From: Daphnia carinata
Lineage: Eukaryota > Arthropoda > Branchiopoda > Diplostraca > Daphniidae
DNA length: 64,000 nucleotides
Direction of reading: 5' to 3'
Assembly: GCF_022539665.2 (NCBI RefSeq)
Contig: NC_081333.1
Coordinates: 8,926,971-8,990,970 of the forward strand
The notes under the pieces were generated by a model. That model was not told where the DNA came from. It saw nothing but the letters and a program-made list of their open reading frames with translations, and searched no databases. Made by a program: the position numbers and the translations under genes. Shown here piece by piece: positions 49,511 through 59,846 of the stretch; the first letter of the stretch is position 1; each line of letters starts with the position of its first letter.

Positions 49511-49583
49511 GCGGTCCTGGCACCGTGGTTATCACCCACGCTTTGTATTCTGTCGGCCCCGGATTCAAATCCCGACACCTCCA
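49511..49583 (+). mobile_element. tRNA-like head of a possible second SINE
   Basis: On the plus strand, an A-box-like TGGCACCGTGG (49518-49528) is followed 33 nt later by a B box GATTCAAATCC (49562-49572). The segment GTGGTTATCAC resembles the D-arm of arthropod tRNAs. The acceptor and T stems are only partly paired, so a functional tRNA is unlikely. Non-coding sequence to about 49900 may be the element's body. Confidence 0.4.
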
Positions 49584-50193
49584 ATTTCCAAGCCCTCACT
49601 TCCCTCCATGCTCTCCTCCCACCCCTCTACGTCGTCATTCAAGATTCTTCATCTCATCGAATTACGCAAGATTCTACATCCTCATCATTTCGGACATCAT
49701 ATACACCAAATGACAACGCCTTCAAGAAAGAAGAGCAGAAAGAAGAAACAAGGAGCCATGCCTATAATAAGGGGCTAAAAATGGCACACCAAAAGAAGCC
49801 ATGCCAGGCTAAAAATGGCAAAAAAACAAATCGATCTGTAGTACTGTTCACTACATTGAAGATCGACCCACAAACTCAGGTAGAGAAAGGGTAATCGGAG
49901 CTCGTAGGTTGTTCGTAAGCCTCCCCAATAGGTTCATGGATGCTGGCAGCTAATCATCGAGGTACGTGGCCCCCTTCGATACCGTTTTTTATTTTCATTC
50001 CTGTGTCTAACACCAGTAGGCCTAGGGCGTATCGTAGTGCGGCTAGCAGGTTAGTAGGTAGTGCGGCTAGCTGGTAATTAAAGAGGTAATATCGTTCACT
50101 TTTCGCTCGATTGGGTAACAAATTAAATTCTACAGGAATCTATAAAAAAGGGAGGAAAATTTTGCGAAATCAAAGTCTTCGCAGTGTTTCAAA

Positions 50194-50199
50194 TTTATT
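50194..50199 (-). other. Candidate poly(A) signal of RAD54L2
   Basis: AATAAA on the minus strand (printed TTTATT), about 430 nt past the stop codon at 50625. Confidence 0.4.
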
Positions 50200-50624
50200 C
50201 TTAACTAGTCGTCACGTTGACACTAAATTTGCTCCACTTTCCTCGTTCACGGCACAATAACAAACAATTAAAGGTTCGGAAAGAGGAGGTATAAAGGACA
50301 GGCGACACCGAGGACAAATGGGAAAAATCGTACAAACACGGCAGCTTTCAATAGAAAAATTTCAAATATTCGCCATACATTCACCTTTTATACAGAGAAG
50401 AACCGTTCCAATATAGACAGCAGTTATGATGCAATTTGATCATCTTTACTATAGCTGATGTTTGCCACTAACTGCGCGGCAAGCGAAAGCATAGCTAATT
50501 CTTAATGTTATAACATTAGCCAACAAGTTTTCCCTCGACCATTTAAATGACGCCAAATAAATCAAAGATTGAATGCCTCAGCAAAACTTCAGTGTGACTC
50601 TTCTTTATGTGATGCACAGCGTCA

Positions 50625-53600
50625 TTACTGCGAATAGCTACCAGGGTAGGGTTGAGAGTAGTTTGGTGTGAAATCGTTACCGCCGTGATTATTATACTGG
50701 TTGTTAAAATTGCTGCCGTCCAACGTATTATATCCCGGTTGTGAATTTTGTGGATAGGTCGCATAAGCCGGAGTAACGGGCGCATTTGAGCCGAAGTACG
50801 AAGTAGGGAAGTAAGGAGGTGTAGAATAATGTCCATTAGGTGGTGGTAGGGAATGTGAGGGGTAGGTAGCGTTCGCTGCACTAGTCATATTATTGTAGCT
50901 CGCCCACTGGTTATCCGTGTCGAAGTTGTTGGAATACTGATTGTATGAATCTGTTGATGGGGTTGAAGGACCTGATGATGAAGAGCCCCCAATACGACTT
51001 GTGCTGATGAAATTTGTTTGGCCTTGTTGAGTCTGTAGCTGTTGCGATGACCAGGACCAGTTTGCTTGACTGCTAGTGGACGCATCGTTCCACTGTCCCG
51101 TATTGTTCCATTGCTGTTGGCTGGCAGTAAACTGCTGAGAATCTGACCACGAAGGTATTCCACCAGATGTTGTTTGCTCACCACTCCACTGTAAACCACG
51201 CCCGGTGGCTTCACCAGCTACATTGCTTACAGGTTTCAGCAAATCCTTCAGACTTTCGGCAGTTGGTCTTACTGCTGCAGATGTGCATGAAGCAAAACCC
51301 TCCAACTGGGAAGCTAAAGAAAGATTATCAAACACACCACTTCCATTCCGAGTACTTGCACTGCTGTCCAGAGCAGGCTGACGCTCCTCTGCGTTTTTCG
51401 TGGCAAAATCAACGAGATCAGATGAAAATTCGGAAGGTCGATTAAAGTTTGGAGATTTTCCTGCTAAAGGAGATGCAGATAAAGAAGACAGAGACGAGAG
51501 AGCCGTCGGAGTAGAAGAAATAGTCCTGGAAATCACGGATGACTCCATCGGTGACGAATGATCTGCGATAGGTGGTATTTTTGAAAGAGGTTCCACCGTT
51601 GCCGTAGGACGGCGTGGTATAAAAACTCGAGCTTTCGACACGTTGGGGGTAACTGTAGCAACTTTTTTGGGCAGTGAAGCACTTGGCAGTGCCCTTGCTT
51701 TGGGATCTAACAGGCTAGAAGTTCTTTTCGGAGACATGCCGCTACTGCTATTGCTGTCAAAGTCTGACTGACTGCAACCTACTCCTACATCAGTCAGTAA
51801 GTCCGCGGCTGATTTTTGAGCCAAGCTGGCTAGCTGTTTAGCGAAATGGTTGAGACTCGAATTGTTGTCAGCCGAGGGAGGGTCTTTTGAGGTGGTAGAA
51901 GAGCTTCTACTCATTTTTGTAGTTATGTTGCTCAGGGTATTTCCGAAACCCTTATTTCCAGCTAGATTTTGCCGAATCTGAGCCAAGAGTGCGCTTTTAT
52001 CATTAAACGATATCACTTGCTTAGCGCTTTCGGCAATTGAAGATTTTTGCTGCATTTCTGTGACGAATGAAAATATGTTAGAAAAATAAAATATAATTAA
52101 TTCTATATTATTGTTACCCCGTATCCGTTTCAACATCGATTGTTCCACCAGAGAAGTTCTGGACCCTCCGCTGTATGAGGGTAATACTGCTGGTGTATCC
52201 TGAACACCGATAGGAGGGTACGGAGTTTTAAGATTCAAGCCGAGGGCTGCAGCAATTGCTGAAGGAGATGCTGGCGTAGCAGGAGCGGCTGAATGAATAC
52301 GGAAGATTTTTCCTTCCGGCGTTTGCATATAAATGCCTTTCGGTGTTTTTATCAATTTCACCCTGGTTCCAGTGGATAAAACTATTGGCGACGTTTCGCC
52401 TGTTCCACCAGATATTTGATTTCTTGCGATTGTCACGTCTTTCGTGAGTACCATTTCTTTGCAGATTAATTTGCCTTGAGCCAGCGCTTCAGCCAATAAA
52501 TCCATACCCATCCCTTGGAGAGGTGAGCTGGGGGTTTGCTTGATTGGAATATTAGATGGACGACCAGACTGGTACATCGGATTTGGGCGACCGTAAGCGC
52601 CGTTATTATTGTCCATCGATGGAATGGGAACTGGCATTTTAGGATAATATGACGAGTAATTCTGACGTCTATACTGCATACTGCCGTCCAGTTTGGCTTT
52701 TTCATAGAGACGTTGTGCCATTCGTTTTTCAGCCTTCGATAATCCTGAATCTTTTCCCTCCAGCAAAAGTGTGCCATGTTCGAAGGGATCTTTGGTAAAA
52801 CTGCTGCCCCAGCGCTGCAAAACATGTCCTAAAATGGAATCCGTAATTCTAAGTTTTGAATCGTGGTTGTAGGCATCTCCAAAATCTTTGGGAGGCGGGT
52901 CATCTTCGTCGTCGCAAACAAGGCTCGTGACTTCTTTCAAAGATAATCGAGCTTCGGGATTCAGTTCATCGACAACACGATCCGCTGTTCCCTGTTTGCC
53001 AATCTGTCGGTCGTAGATTTTTTTCTCAAGTGAATTGTCAGTCACCAATCGGTAAATGAAGCATTGTTTTTGTTGACCGTATCTACGTTCGAGAAATGCG
53101 AATGAAAGAATGAGTTAACAACTTCATGGTTGGCACTAATCACATACTAAAAATGACACAATCAAGAAAGAGGGAACCTACCGATACACTCGACAGACTG
53201 CCTGGGCGTCGTGACACGGGTTCCAGGAAGCGTCAAAAACGATGACACGATTTGCACCTATCAAATTAATCCCAAGGCTTCCTGCACGGGTAGATATTAG
53301 AAAAAGCAAAATATCGGCATTGGCATTGAACTCATTGACAAGTTTTTCGCGTTCCATGCCGGTGGTACTGCCATCCAGCCGAAAATAAGATTTGTTCTTG
53401 CACCAATGCTCTTCTCCTCGCACTAGTAGAAAAATTTTTTGCCAATTTCAACAAAAGAAATGTGTTAGCGGCAATGCAATCGATCCTTACGTGGAATTCG
53501 GCGTTGCTGCAGAAATTCTTCAAGCATATTTAGAGTGAACAGTGACTGGCTAAATACAAGGAGCCTATCTCCAATTTTAACAGACTCCTCAAGTATGGTG

Positions 53601-56454
53601 AAAAAGATTTTCGTTTTGGCAGCATTTTCAACATCACCGGGGATGTATCCTGTAACCAAAAAGGAAACAAGTTAACTTCGACAGAAGGAAACCGAAGAAC
53701 AACTTAAAAGAACACCTTTTAATATTTCGTGCGCCCAATCTAAAGACGCGACATCATCTTTTTTCTCTTTGGCACATTCATTGGCTCCTTGATCAGTTAA
53801 GGAGCCTGTTAAAAGGGTTGATTGTCTACTGTCTCCGGCTTCATCATCAGTAGGAACAGAAATAGGAGTAGGAAGCGAAGGCATTAATGGGGCATTAGCG
53901 ACGGCACAATTTTTCTTCTTTTTTCGATTTTCTGGCGCTTCTTCGTCCAATTCCAGGTCGAGGTCATCCTTTCCTTTCTTGAAAAAGTTAAACAAGACGT
54001 CGGGGTGGTTCCAAATCTTGAGACAAACGGCAAACGCTTTCAGTGGATTGGACACCGATTTATTCAGCAAAAGCTGAGACATGTAGTGTTTGTAGAGTTC
54101 TCGTTGTAACTTCGTCATTCTTAGGAGAAGTACATGTTCTTCTTTATGAGGAAGGCTATTGCGTAACACTGCGTGACTTCTTCGCTGAACGAAACCCTTC
54201 ACTAAAGAATGCAGTACATAGACCCGTTCTTTCATAAGTTTCACATCAGCCGGGTTACTATCCACACACTGCCCATTCTGAATTGGCCGTTCGAACATAT
54301 TTCCAAATTCGGTTCTCGTACCGAGAAAGTTCGGCCGAACAAAATCTACCATGCACCTGTTTGTTTAAAAAAGGTTTGCAAACATTAAAATAAAAACATG
54401 GTAGTTAGTTTTGACCAATAAGAAGGAATTGCATAAAGTATCAAATCTCACCAGTACTCAAGAAGGTTGTTTTGTAAAGGATACCCTGTCAGAACGATTC
54501 GACGCCGCGTACGAACTTCTTTTAGCGCAACTGAGATGGATGTTTTCATGTTCTTGATGCGGTGGCCTTCGTCGCATATTATCAATTCTGGTCCAGGGTT
54601 GACTAACGCTTGATAAATGTCTGTTCAGAAATATTTTAGATTAGAAAGGATTTTATACCACAATAAAATTAACCCTACTTTCAAGTCGTCCTTTCTCCTT
54701 TTCTTCTTCTTCTAAATCAATGAATCCTGAAACTTTTTTCTTTTTTGGAACCTTCGATCGTTTCTTCTCTTTACTCTCTCGTTGTGTATAAAATAGCCGA
54801 TATAATTCGTATCCGATAAGAAGGACACCGCCTTGACTTGCCCAATCAGCTATTACCTACAAATGAAAAATAGAATGAAATCTATTATCTACAAAATTTC
54901 TTGTATTGCACTGCACAAAGAATAAAATTTTCAAAAAGTAGCAATCAAATATACCTTAGATCTCGAGTTGAGGTCTTTTGTTGTGTCATTCAAAACATGC
55001 AGATTGAAACTGCGAAGTTGTACAGGAGGATCGTTTTCATTCATTTCAGGATTGGGTTCCGACGGTAACCAAGAGTTAAACTCAGAAACCCAATTTTGAA
55101 TGGTGTTAATCGGAACAATGATCAATACAGTTCTCGCTTTGGTGTGGCGTAAGAAAACTTCTGAAAATGCGCACACCTGAAAAGTTTTACCTAGACCCAT
55201 TGAATGTGCCAAAATACAGCCAAATCCCTCTGACGTAGAGAATTGTTCTAAGCTCTCCACAACATTATCGTACAGAAAACGGATGCCTCCTATCTGATGA
55301 GCTTTGGCTGCCCTAGCTAGTTGTGGAGCTAGGAAAATGTCGCCTTCACTGGATGGGTGCCCGACATTTACCAAAACTCGGCCTTCACTATCTGGCTTAT
55401 TCAGCTCATCTCTCGTATGAAGGCCGAAATTATGAACATCACTGTCTTCTTCAATTAATTCCGGTTTTTCGTCGTCACCTTAAATTCGACGAAAATCTAC
55501 AATAATTTTTTATGTTTACAAATTAATACTTTTAATCGCATACCAGAGAGTATGACAACATCATCGTCGTCATCATCAGGGGCATAGTGCTTAGAGCAGG
55601 CTGGAGCTTGTGGTGTTGGTTTGGGCGGGTATTCTTCATCATCACTTGAAAGGCATATCACGTCATCATAGATGTGTTTTTGTGCACACACTTCCTGATT
55701 GTCATTCTAAGAAGTTTGTGAAATTAGCTTCTGTGAAAAATTCAGTAAATCATGAATACAGGGATACCTTAACTGCATCCTTAACAGTGGGGGGCTGTGA
55801 AGTTTGTCTGAAGTGCTGATTGTTTTCCAAGAACTGTATCGGTATATCTGGAGAAAGTGTGCTGTCTTCTAATTCATGTGCTAATGCTTGCAAATCTTCA
55901 ACCAAAGTTGAAACAGGTGTATTATTGTCTTCTTCATCAAAATGTGAGATATAACTGCATTCTGGAACTTGTTGTTGTTGTTGTTGTTGTTGTTGGATTC
56001 TTTGCACTCTTTCAATTTCTCTCTGTTGAGCAGCTCTTGTTTCTGCTTCAAGTTCATCTCCTTTAAGGATATCTCTAATGTTTTTACGCATATGAGCTTT
56101 CAATTTTTCATTTTTTGGTTTCACTTCTTTAGACTTGTTGGCAGCTTCAGTTGTAACTTTCTTCTTCTTTTTCTTCTTTTGTGGGCTTGTAACATTTTGT
56201 TTTGCATCACTTTGCTCAATTGGTATAGCAGCCGGAAGGCTAGAAGCATCATCCCCCAAAACTGCCTCACAGATATGTCTAAGTGAGTTCAAACATTCAA
56301 GGTTTTCACTGTCCTCACTTAACTTTCGTTTTTTGCTGACTACACTTCCATTATTATCTGGATGTTCTTGTTTATTAGATTCTTCAAACTTGTTACTGTC
56401 ACTTGGAAAATCCTGACTATTTGTCAGGTTCCATTCTTGAGGCTCTAGTTCCAT
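50625..56454 (-). CDS. RAD54L2: RAD54L2 / ARIP4-type SNF2 ATPase
   Basis: A nuclear SNF2-family DNA translocase of the ATRX-like branch; in mammals ARIP4 binds steroid receptors and acts on SUMO-marked and trapped topoisomerase complexes. Start ATG at 56454 ([20 protein letters not shown]). The N-terminal third is charged, with KKKKKKV and a nine-glutamine run near 55970, plus SUMO-interacting-like acidic/hydrophobic patches (DDVVILS near 55560, [11 protein letters not shown] near 55650). ATPase core: [14 protein letters not shown] and Walker A SMGLGKT near 55200; DEGH box with RIKN near 54570, the ATRX/ARIP4 variant of [18 protein letters not shown] near 54470. The helicase C lobe holds [18 protein letters not shown] (53530), [16 protein letters not shown] (53370) and [20 protein letters not shown] (53250). 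The domain after it ([17 protein letters not shown] at 53030) is typical of ARIP4. The C-terminus is Ser-, then Gln/Asn/Tyr/Trp-rich. An intron at about 52055-52117 is easily misread as coding. Confidence 0.93.
55969..55995 (-). repeat. (CAA)9 microsatellite, polyglutamine in RAD54L2
   Basis: Nine uninterrupted CAA codons on the coding strand, after RIQRVQRI-like helical sequence. Pure codon repetition suggests recent length change by slippage and likely population variation. Confidence 0.85.
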
Positions 56455-56849
56455 TTTCCATTCATATAAACGATTCGAAGGGAAAAACGTCGCACTGGTT
56501 TCGAGTAATTATTCAGGTCAAATAACTTATCTTTGCAACACTCGCATATTCAAGATATCCTAAGTTCATTAGAAGTAGTTTTGCGGTTAATGTTTTTGAT
56601 CACTTTTTACATCAACTACCGATGAAATATACTGGGAAAAACGCCATTGTTGCCCAATTGTTCTGTCTCATAATGCCATCTGGGGGGGGTTACTATACAT
56701 TTCCTCTCCTTAAAGGTACTAGCAGAAGCCACAAACGAGAAAAACGAGCGTTCTTCAATTCGCTTACTTTAAATTTCGACGTGTATGTCTATGGTAATTT
56801 TTTACTGTTGATATTTTGATACCAAACACATTGAATTAGGCGAATAACA
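56455..56849. promoter_or_regulatory. Shared divergent promoter region, RAD54L2 / ISY1
   Basis: Just under 400 bp lie between two start codons that point apart, so both promoters and 5' UTRs must fit here. There is a run of G's near 56684-56691. Open frames in this stretch (for example 56622-56819) look incidental. Confidence 0.6.
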
Positions 56850-58172
56850 ATGGCCCGAAATGCAGAAAAAGCAATGTAAGTCGTGAGTTTCATTTTGTTT
56901 TTCATACAACAAATTGGTTGAATGTCTTCATTCTTCACGAACATCCCTGCTTATGATGGCGTGTCACTAAAATAATTCTGTTTTCCTTAACATATGAAGG
57001 ACAACGTTGGCACGTTTTAGAGCTGCACAATTAGGAACCTTAGGAGGGAAGGATCGTAGGCCTTATTTGGCATCAGAGTGCAAAGATCTAAAGGAGTGTG
57101 AAAGATGGCGGAGAGAAATCTTAAGAGAAATATCAAAAAAAGTTACACAAATTCAAAATGGTATTCTCTTTTTTTTTTTTTACTGCAATAAAAAATTTAT
57201 TTGTATGCTTGCAATCTACAAGATGGGTTGTATTGAAGTTTAACTTTGTTTTGTTGCTTGTAGCTGGTCTTGGAGAATATAGAATCAGAGATCTTAATGA
57301 TGAAATCAACAAATTACTGAGAGAAAAATACCATTGGGAAGTTCAAATTTTTAATTTAGGTGGGCCAAACTACAGAAGAATAGGTCCTCGCTATCTTGAT
57401 CGTGAAGGTCGAGAAGTTCCAGGAAACCGCGGTTATCGCTATTTCGGAGCAGCCCGCGAGTTACCAGGTAAATAAGACGAAAAACTGACATATACTCACC
57501 CACCCATATCCCCGCCCGCATTTTATGTTACAGGTATTATCTATGCCTCATCTGTTCTTTTCGTACGCAGGTGTCAGGGAATTGTTTGAACAGGAGCCAA
57601 TGCCTGTTCCCAAAAAGTCACGGGCTGAACTAATGAAAGATATTGACGCCGATTACTATGGATACCGTGATGATGATGATGGCATTCTTATCCCTTTAGA
57701 ACAAGAGGCTGAAAAAGAGGGTATCTTTTTTACTCATTATCATTTTCCATATTTACCAAAACTGTTTGTGATTTGTATTATAGCTATTGCAAAAGCAGTT
57801 GCTGAATGGCAAGCTAAAAAGGAGGCAGGATTATTGGAACTTGATAAAAATAATGCAGAAGAAAACATTTACACAACGCGTAAACTTAAGGTTTGTTTGT
57901 CTGAAGTCCTCGTATTCTGAGATAACTAAAAAATGCATGGCTTTCTTTGAATTACATAGGATGATTCCGTCTTGGCGGACAGCGATGAAGAGATGGAAAC
58001 TGAAGCGCCACGATTTGTAGCTCACGTTGCCGTTCCGTCTCAAAAGGAAGTAGAGGAGGCAATCCTTCGAAGAAAGAAGCAAGAGCTATTGGAGAAATAT
58101 GTCAGTTCAGAACTGCTGATGGAGACAGAAGAGACGTCAAAGAATTTACAAGCAATGATTTCTGAAGCATGA
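56850..58172 (+). CDS. ISY1: ISY1 pre-mRNA splicing factor
   Basis: A spliceosome component (Prp19-associated/NTC) present in the catalytic B*, C complexes near the active site, with known links to microRNA processing in mammals. Seven exons: 56850-56875 (MARNAEKAM, the invariant family start), 57000-57160 (LARFRAAQ, RRPYLASECKDLKECERWRR), 57264-57467 (AGLGEYRIRDLNDEINKLLR, PGNRGYRYFGAARELPG), 57571-57720 (VRELFEQEPMPVPKKSRAEL, DYYGYRDDDDGILIPLEQE), 57784-57890, and 57960-58172 (FVAHVAVPSQKEVEEAILRR), ending in TGA at 58170-58172. All phases agree. Length and order match human ISY1, except that the acidic linker between the two conserved halves is shorter. It lies tail to tail with the F-box/LRR gene and head to head with RAD54L2. 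Confidence 0.97.
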
Positions 58173-58197
58173 ATTTTTACTTCCGAAAGACCGCATT

Positions 58198-58243
58198 AAT
58201 AAACGTCAGCCACATTTTCAATTATCAGTCGATAAATTTTATT
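58198..58243. other. Facing poly(A) signals of ISY1 and the F-box/LRR gene
   Basis: A plus-strand AATAAA at 58198-58203 serves ISY1, and a minus-strand AATAAA (printed TTTATT) at 58238-58243 serves the F-box/LRR gene. Cleavage normally occurs 10-30 nt downstream, so both transcripts should end within the same few dozen bases and may overlap at their tips. Confidence 0.65.
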
Positions 58244-58291
58244 GTTGAGTAATCGGGTCGAGTCAACACAGACATTAGAAATAAAAAAAAT

Positions 58292-59846
58292 TCATACGGA
58301 GGGATCTCTGGGGTTTTGGATGTTGTCTAACGGAGAAGGGGACGAAGAACCGGAGCTAGAGGATCGTAAAGATTCAGGCGACCGAGGAAGTTCCTGGTCC
58401 ACAGGACGAGGAGATTGAAGCTGAGGAGGTTGCCTCGATGCTGGTTCAGGAACCACCTCAGGAGGTACCGGGAGGGGAAAAAATGGACGATCAATGATTC
58501 GTCTTAAGCGCACCATACCTGGGCCAACGTCAATAATTTCAATTCGTTCATGACGAGGAGGTTCCGCAGTCGCATCTCTTGAACTTGACACCGAGGATGG
58601 ATGGCGTTTTACATCGTCTTGGAAAATAAAATCACGATCTATCCACCAATCTGGTGAAATGAGTGAGCTATCTACTGTCCATTCCGGAAAATCGCACACG
58701 ACTCGTAGAAGAGAAAATTCAGTTTTAAGCCGGATGACTCCTGGCTCCGTTACTTTGCTGCCACGGACATCCATCAGTTGAAGATTAGGCATGCTGTGAG
58801 CCAGGTGGCGTAAAGTCACATCACTAACTTCAGTATTGGTCAGTGTCAGCACCTCCAAGTGAGGAGCATACTCCTCTGGAGTATTAATACTTCGGTCTGT
58901 GACACGATCGATTTCATCGCTATCTTGTCTCCTACAGTATGGGAGGCAATCAGATATTTTCGCATTGTTTATTTGAACTTTGAATGGGGAGGAAACGTAC
59001 CTGTGTAGTCTCCCGTCGATGTACAAGCGTTTTAATTTTGGTTTTGATTTAAACGCACGGACTTCGGCGTCAGATATAGCTGTTTCTCGCAAATCAAGAA
59101 CTTCAATATTTTCGAAGCCAAACCTGGCAGACAGGAATATATATGCCGCGCATGTTCCTACTTTTGCGCATCCTCTTAATCGTAAGATTTTTAATTTTGG
59201 ACATTTGCTGATGGCCATCATCGAGTGGTCTTCAAACCACAAACAACCATTCAAGTTTAGGCTCTCTAAATTGGGTGTCTGGCTTGCCATGTTAAAGAAA
59301 TAAGATTCTTTGACAGGGACATTAATCAGTTTACAGTTCTCCATTGACAGATGCTTGAATGTTGGAGGGAAGCATTTGTACGTAAGGATTGAAGCATTGA
59401 TAAAGTGTTCCTCCAGTATCAAGGTTTCCAGATCTGTAAACTGGGTCACCAGCTCAAAAAGTGCAGGAGACAGACATTCTGTGTTTTCTTGAACTTTTCC
59501 TGATAGCAACTTCACTGATCCAGTTGATGCCAGTACCTTTGTCCCTCTATGAAAGCATTTGACTGCAACTTCAAGTTCTGCATGGGTAAGGAATCGAGAA
59601 CGCAAATCTGCTTCTTTCCACAGGGTTCTATCTTTACTGATTTTCTCCAGCCTCCTGCATACTCTGCAGATAAAAAAATTACAATAGTTATTGTTTAGTC
59701 AACCATTACACTACAAGTTAATAGGTCAAATGAAAAAATAATTACTGTGCCACAGTAAGAATGTCTTGTAGTTTTAGAAATGACATGATTTGTAGAAGAA
59801 TATCATCGGAAAGTCGCAAAATATGAGGTTCATAGTTCAGGGCCAT
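58292..59846 (-). CDS. F-box and leucine-rich-repeat protein (FBXL12-like)
   Basis: A likely substrate receptor for an SCF (SKP1-CUL1-F-box) ubiquitin ligase. The start is the ATG at 59846 (MALNYEPHILRLSDDILLQI); the frame is open upstream to an acceptor at about 59890 but has no better ATG. The F-box (LSDDILLQIMSFLKLQDILT...VCRRLEKISKDRTLW) crosses an intron near 59665-59747. LRR-type segments follow: LETLILEEHFINASIL, FKHLSMENCKLINVP, LESLNLNGCLWF, LKILRLRGCAKVG, IEVLDLRETAISDAEV, LKRLYIDG, LEVLTLTNTEVSDVTLRHLA, LQLMDVRGSKVTEPGVIRL. An intron of about 70 nt lies near 58930-59000. The end is a roughly 130-residue Pro/Ser/Arg-rich tail. FBXL12 is the closest human protein I can recall, but it lacks such a tail, so the orthology is tentative. 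Confidence 0.82.

Larger units (their letters stand above)
48309..50624. other. Spacer with tRNA-like (SINE-type) elements
   Basis: About 2.3 kb between UROD (its promoter at the left end) and the 3' UTR of RAD54L2 (right end, minus-strand AATAAA at 50194-50199). The middle, about 49130-50000, contains two tRNA-like Pol III promoter pairs pointing apart and looks like inserted repeat DNA. A 69-codon minus-strand open frame at 48696-48905 matches no family I know, and overlapping plus-strand frames at 49452-49894 run through the tRNA-like element and are not accepted as genes. Confidence 0.5.

Noticed and set aside
49452-49894. Three overlapping plus-strand frames of 71-139 codons
   Set aside because: They run in all three frames across the tRNA-like element and its flank; translations have repeat-like, non-conserved composition.
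52055-52117. Insert of hydrophobic residues in the long RAD54L2 frame
   Set aside because: Bounded by GTAACA donor and a TTTCGTCACAG acceptor; it is a short in-frame intron, not a transmembrane segment.
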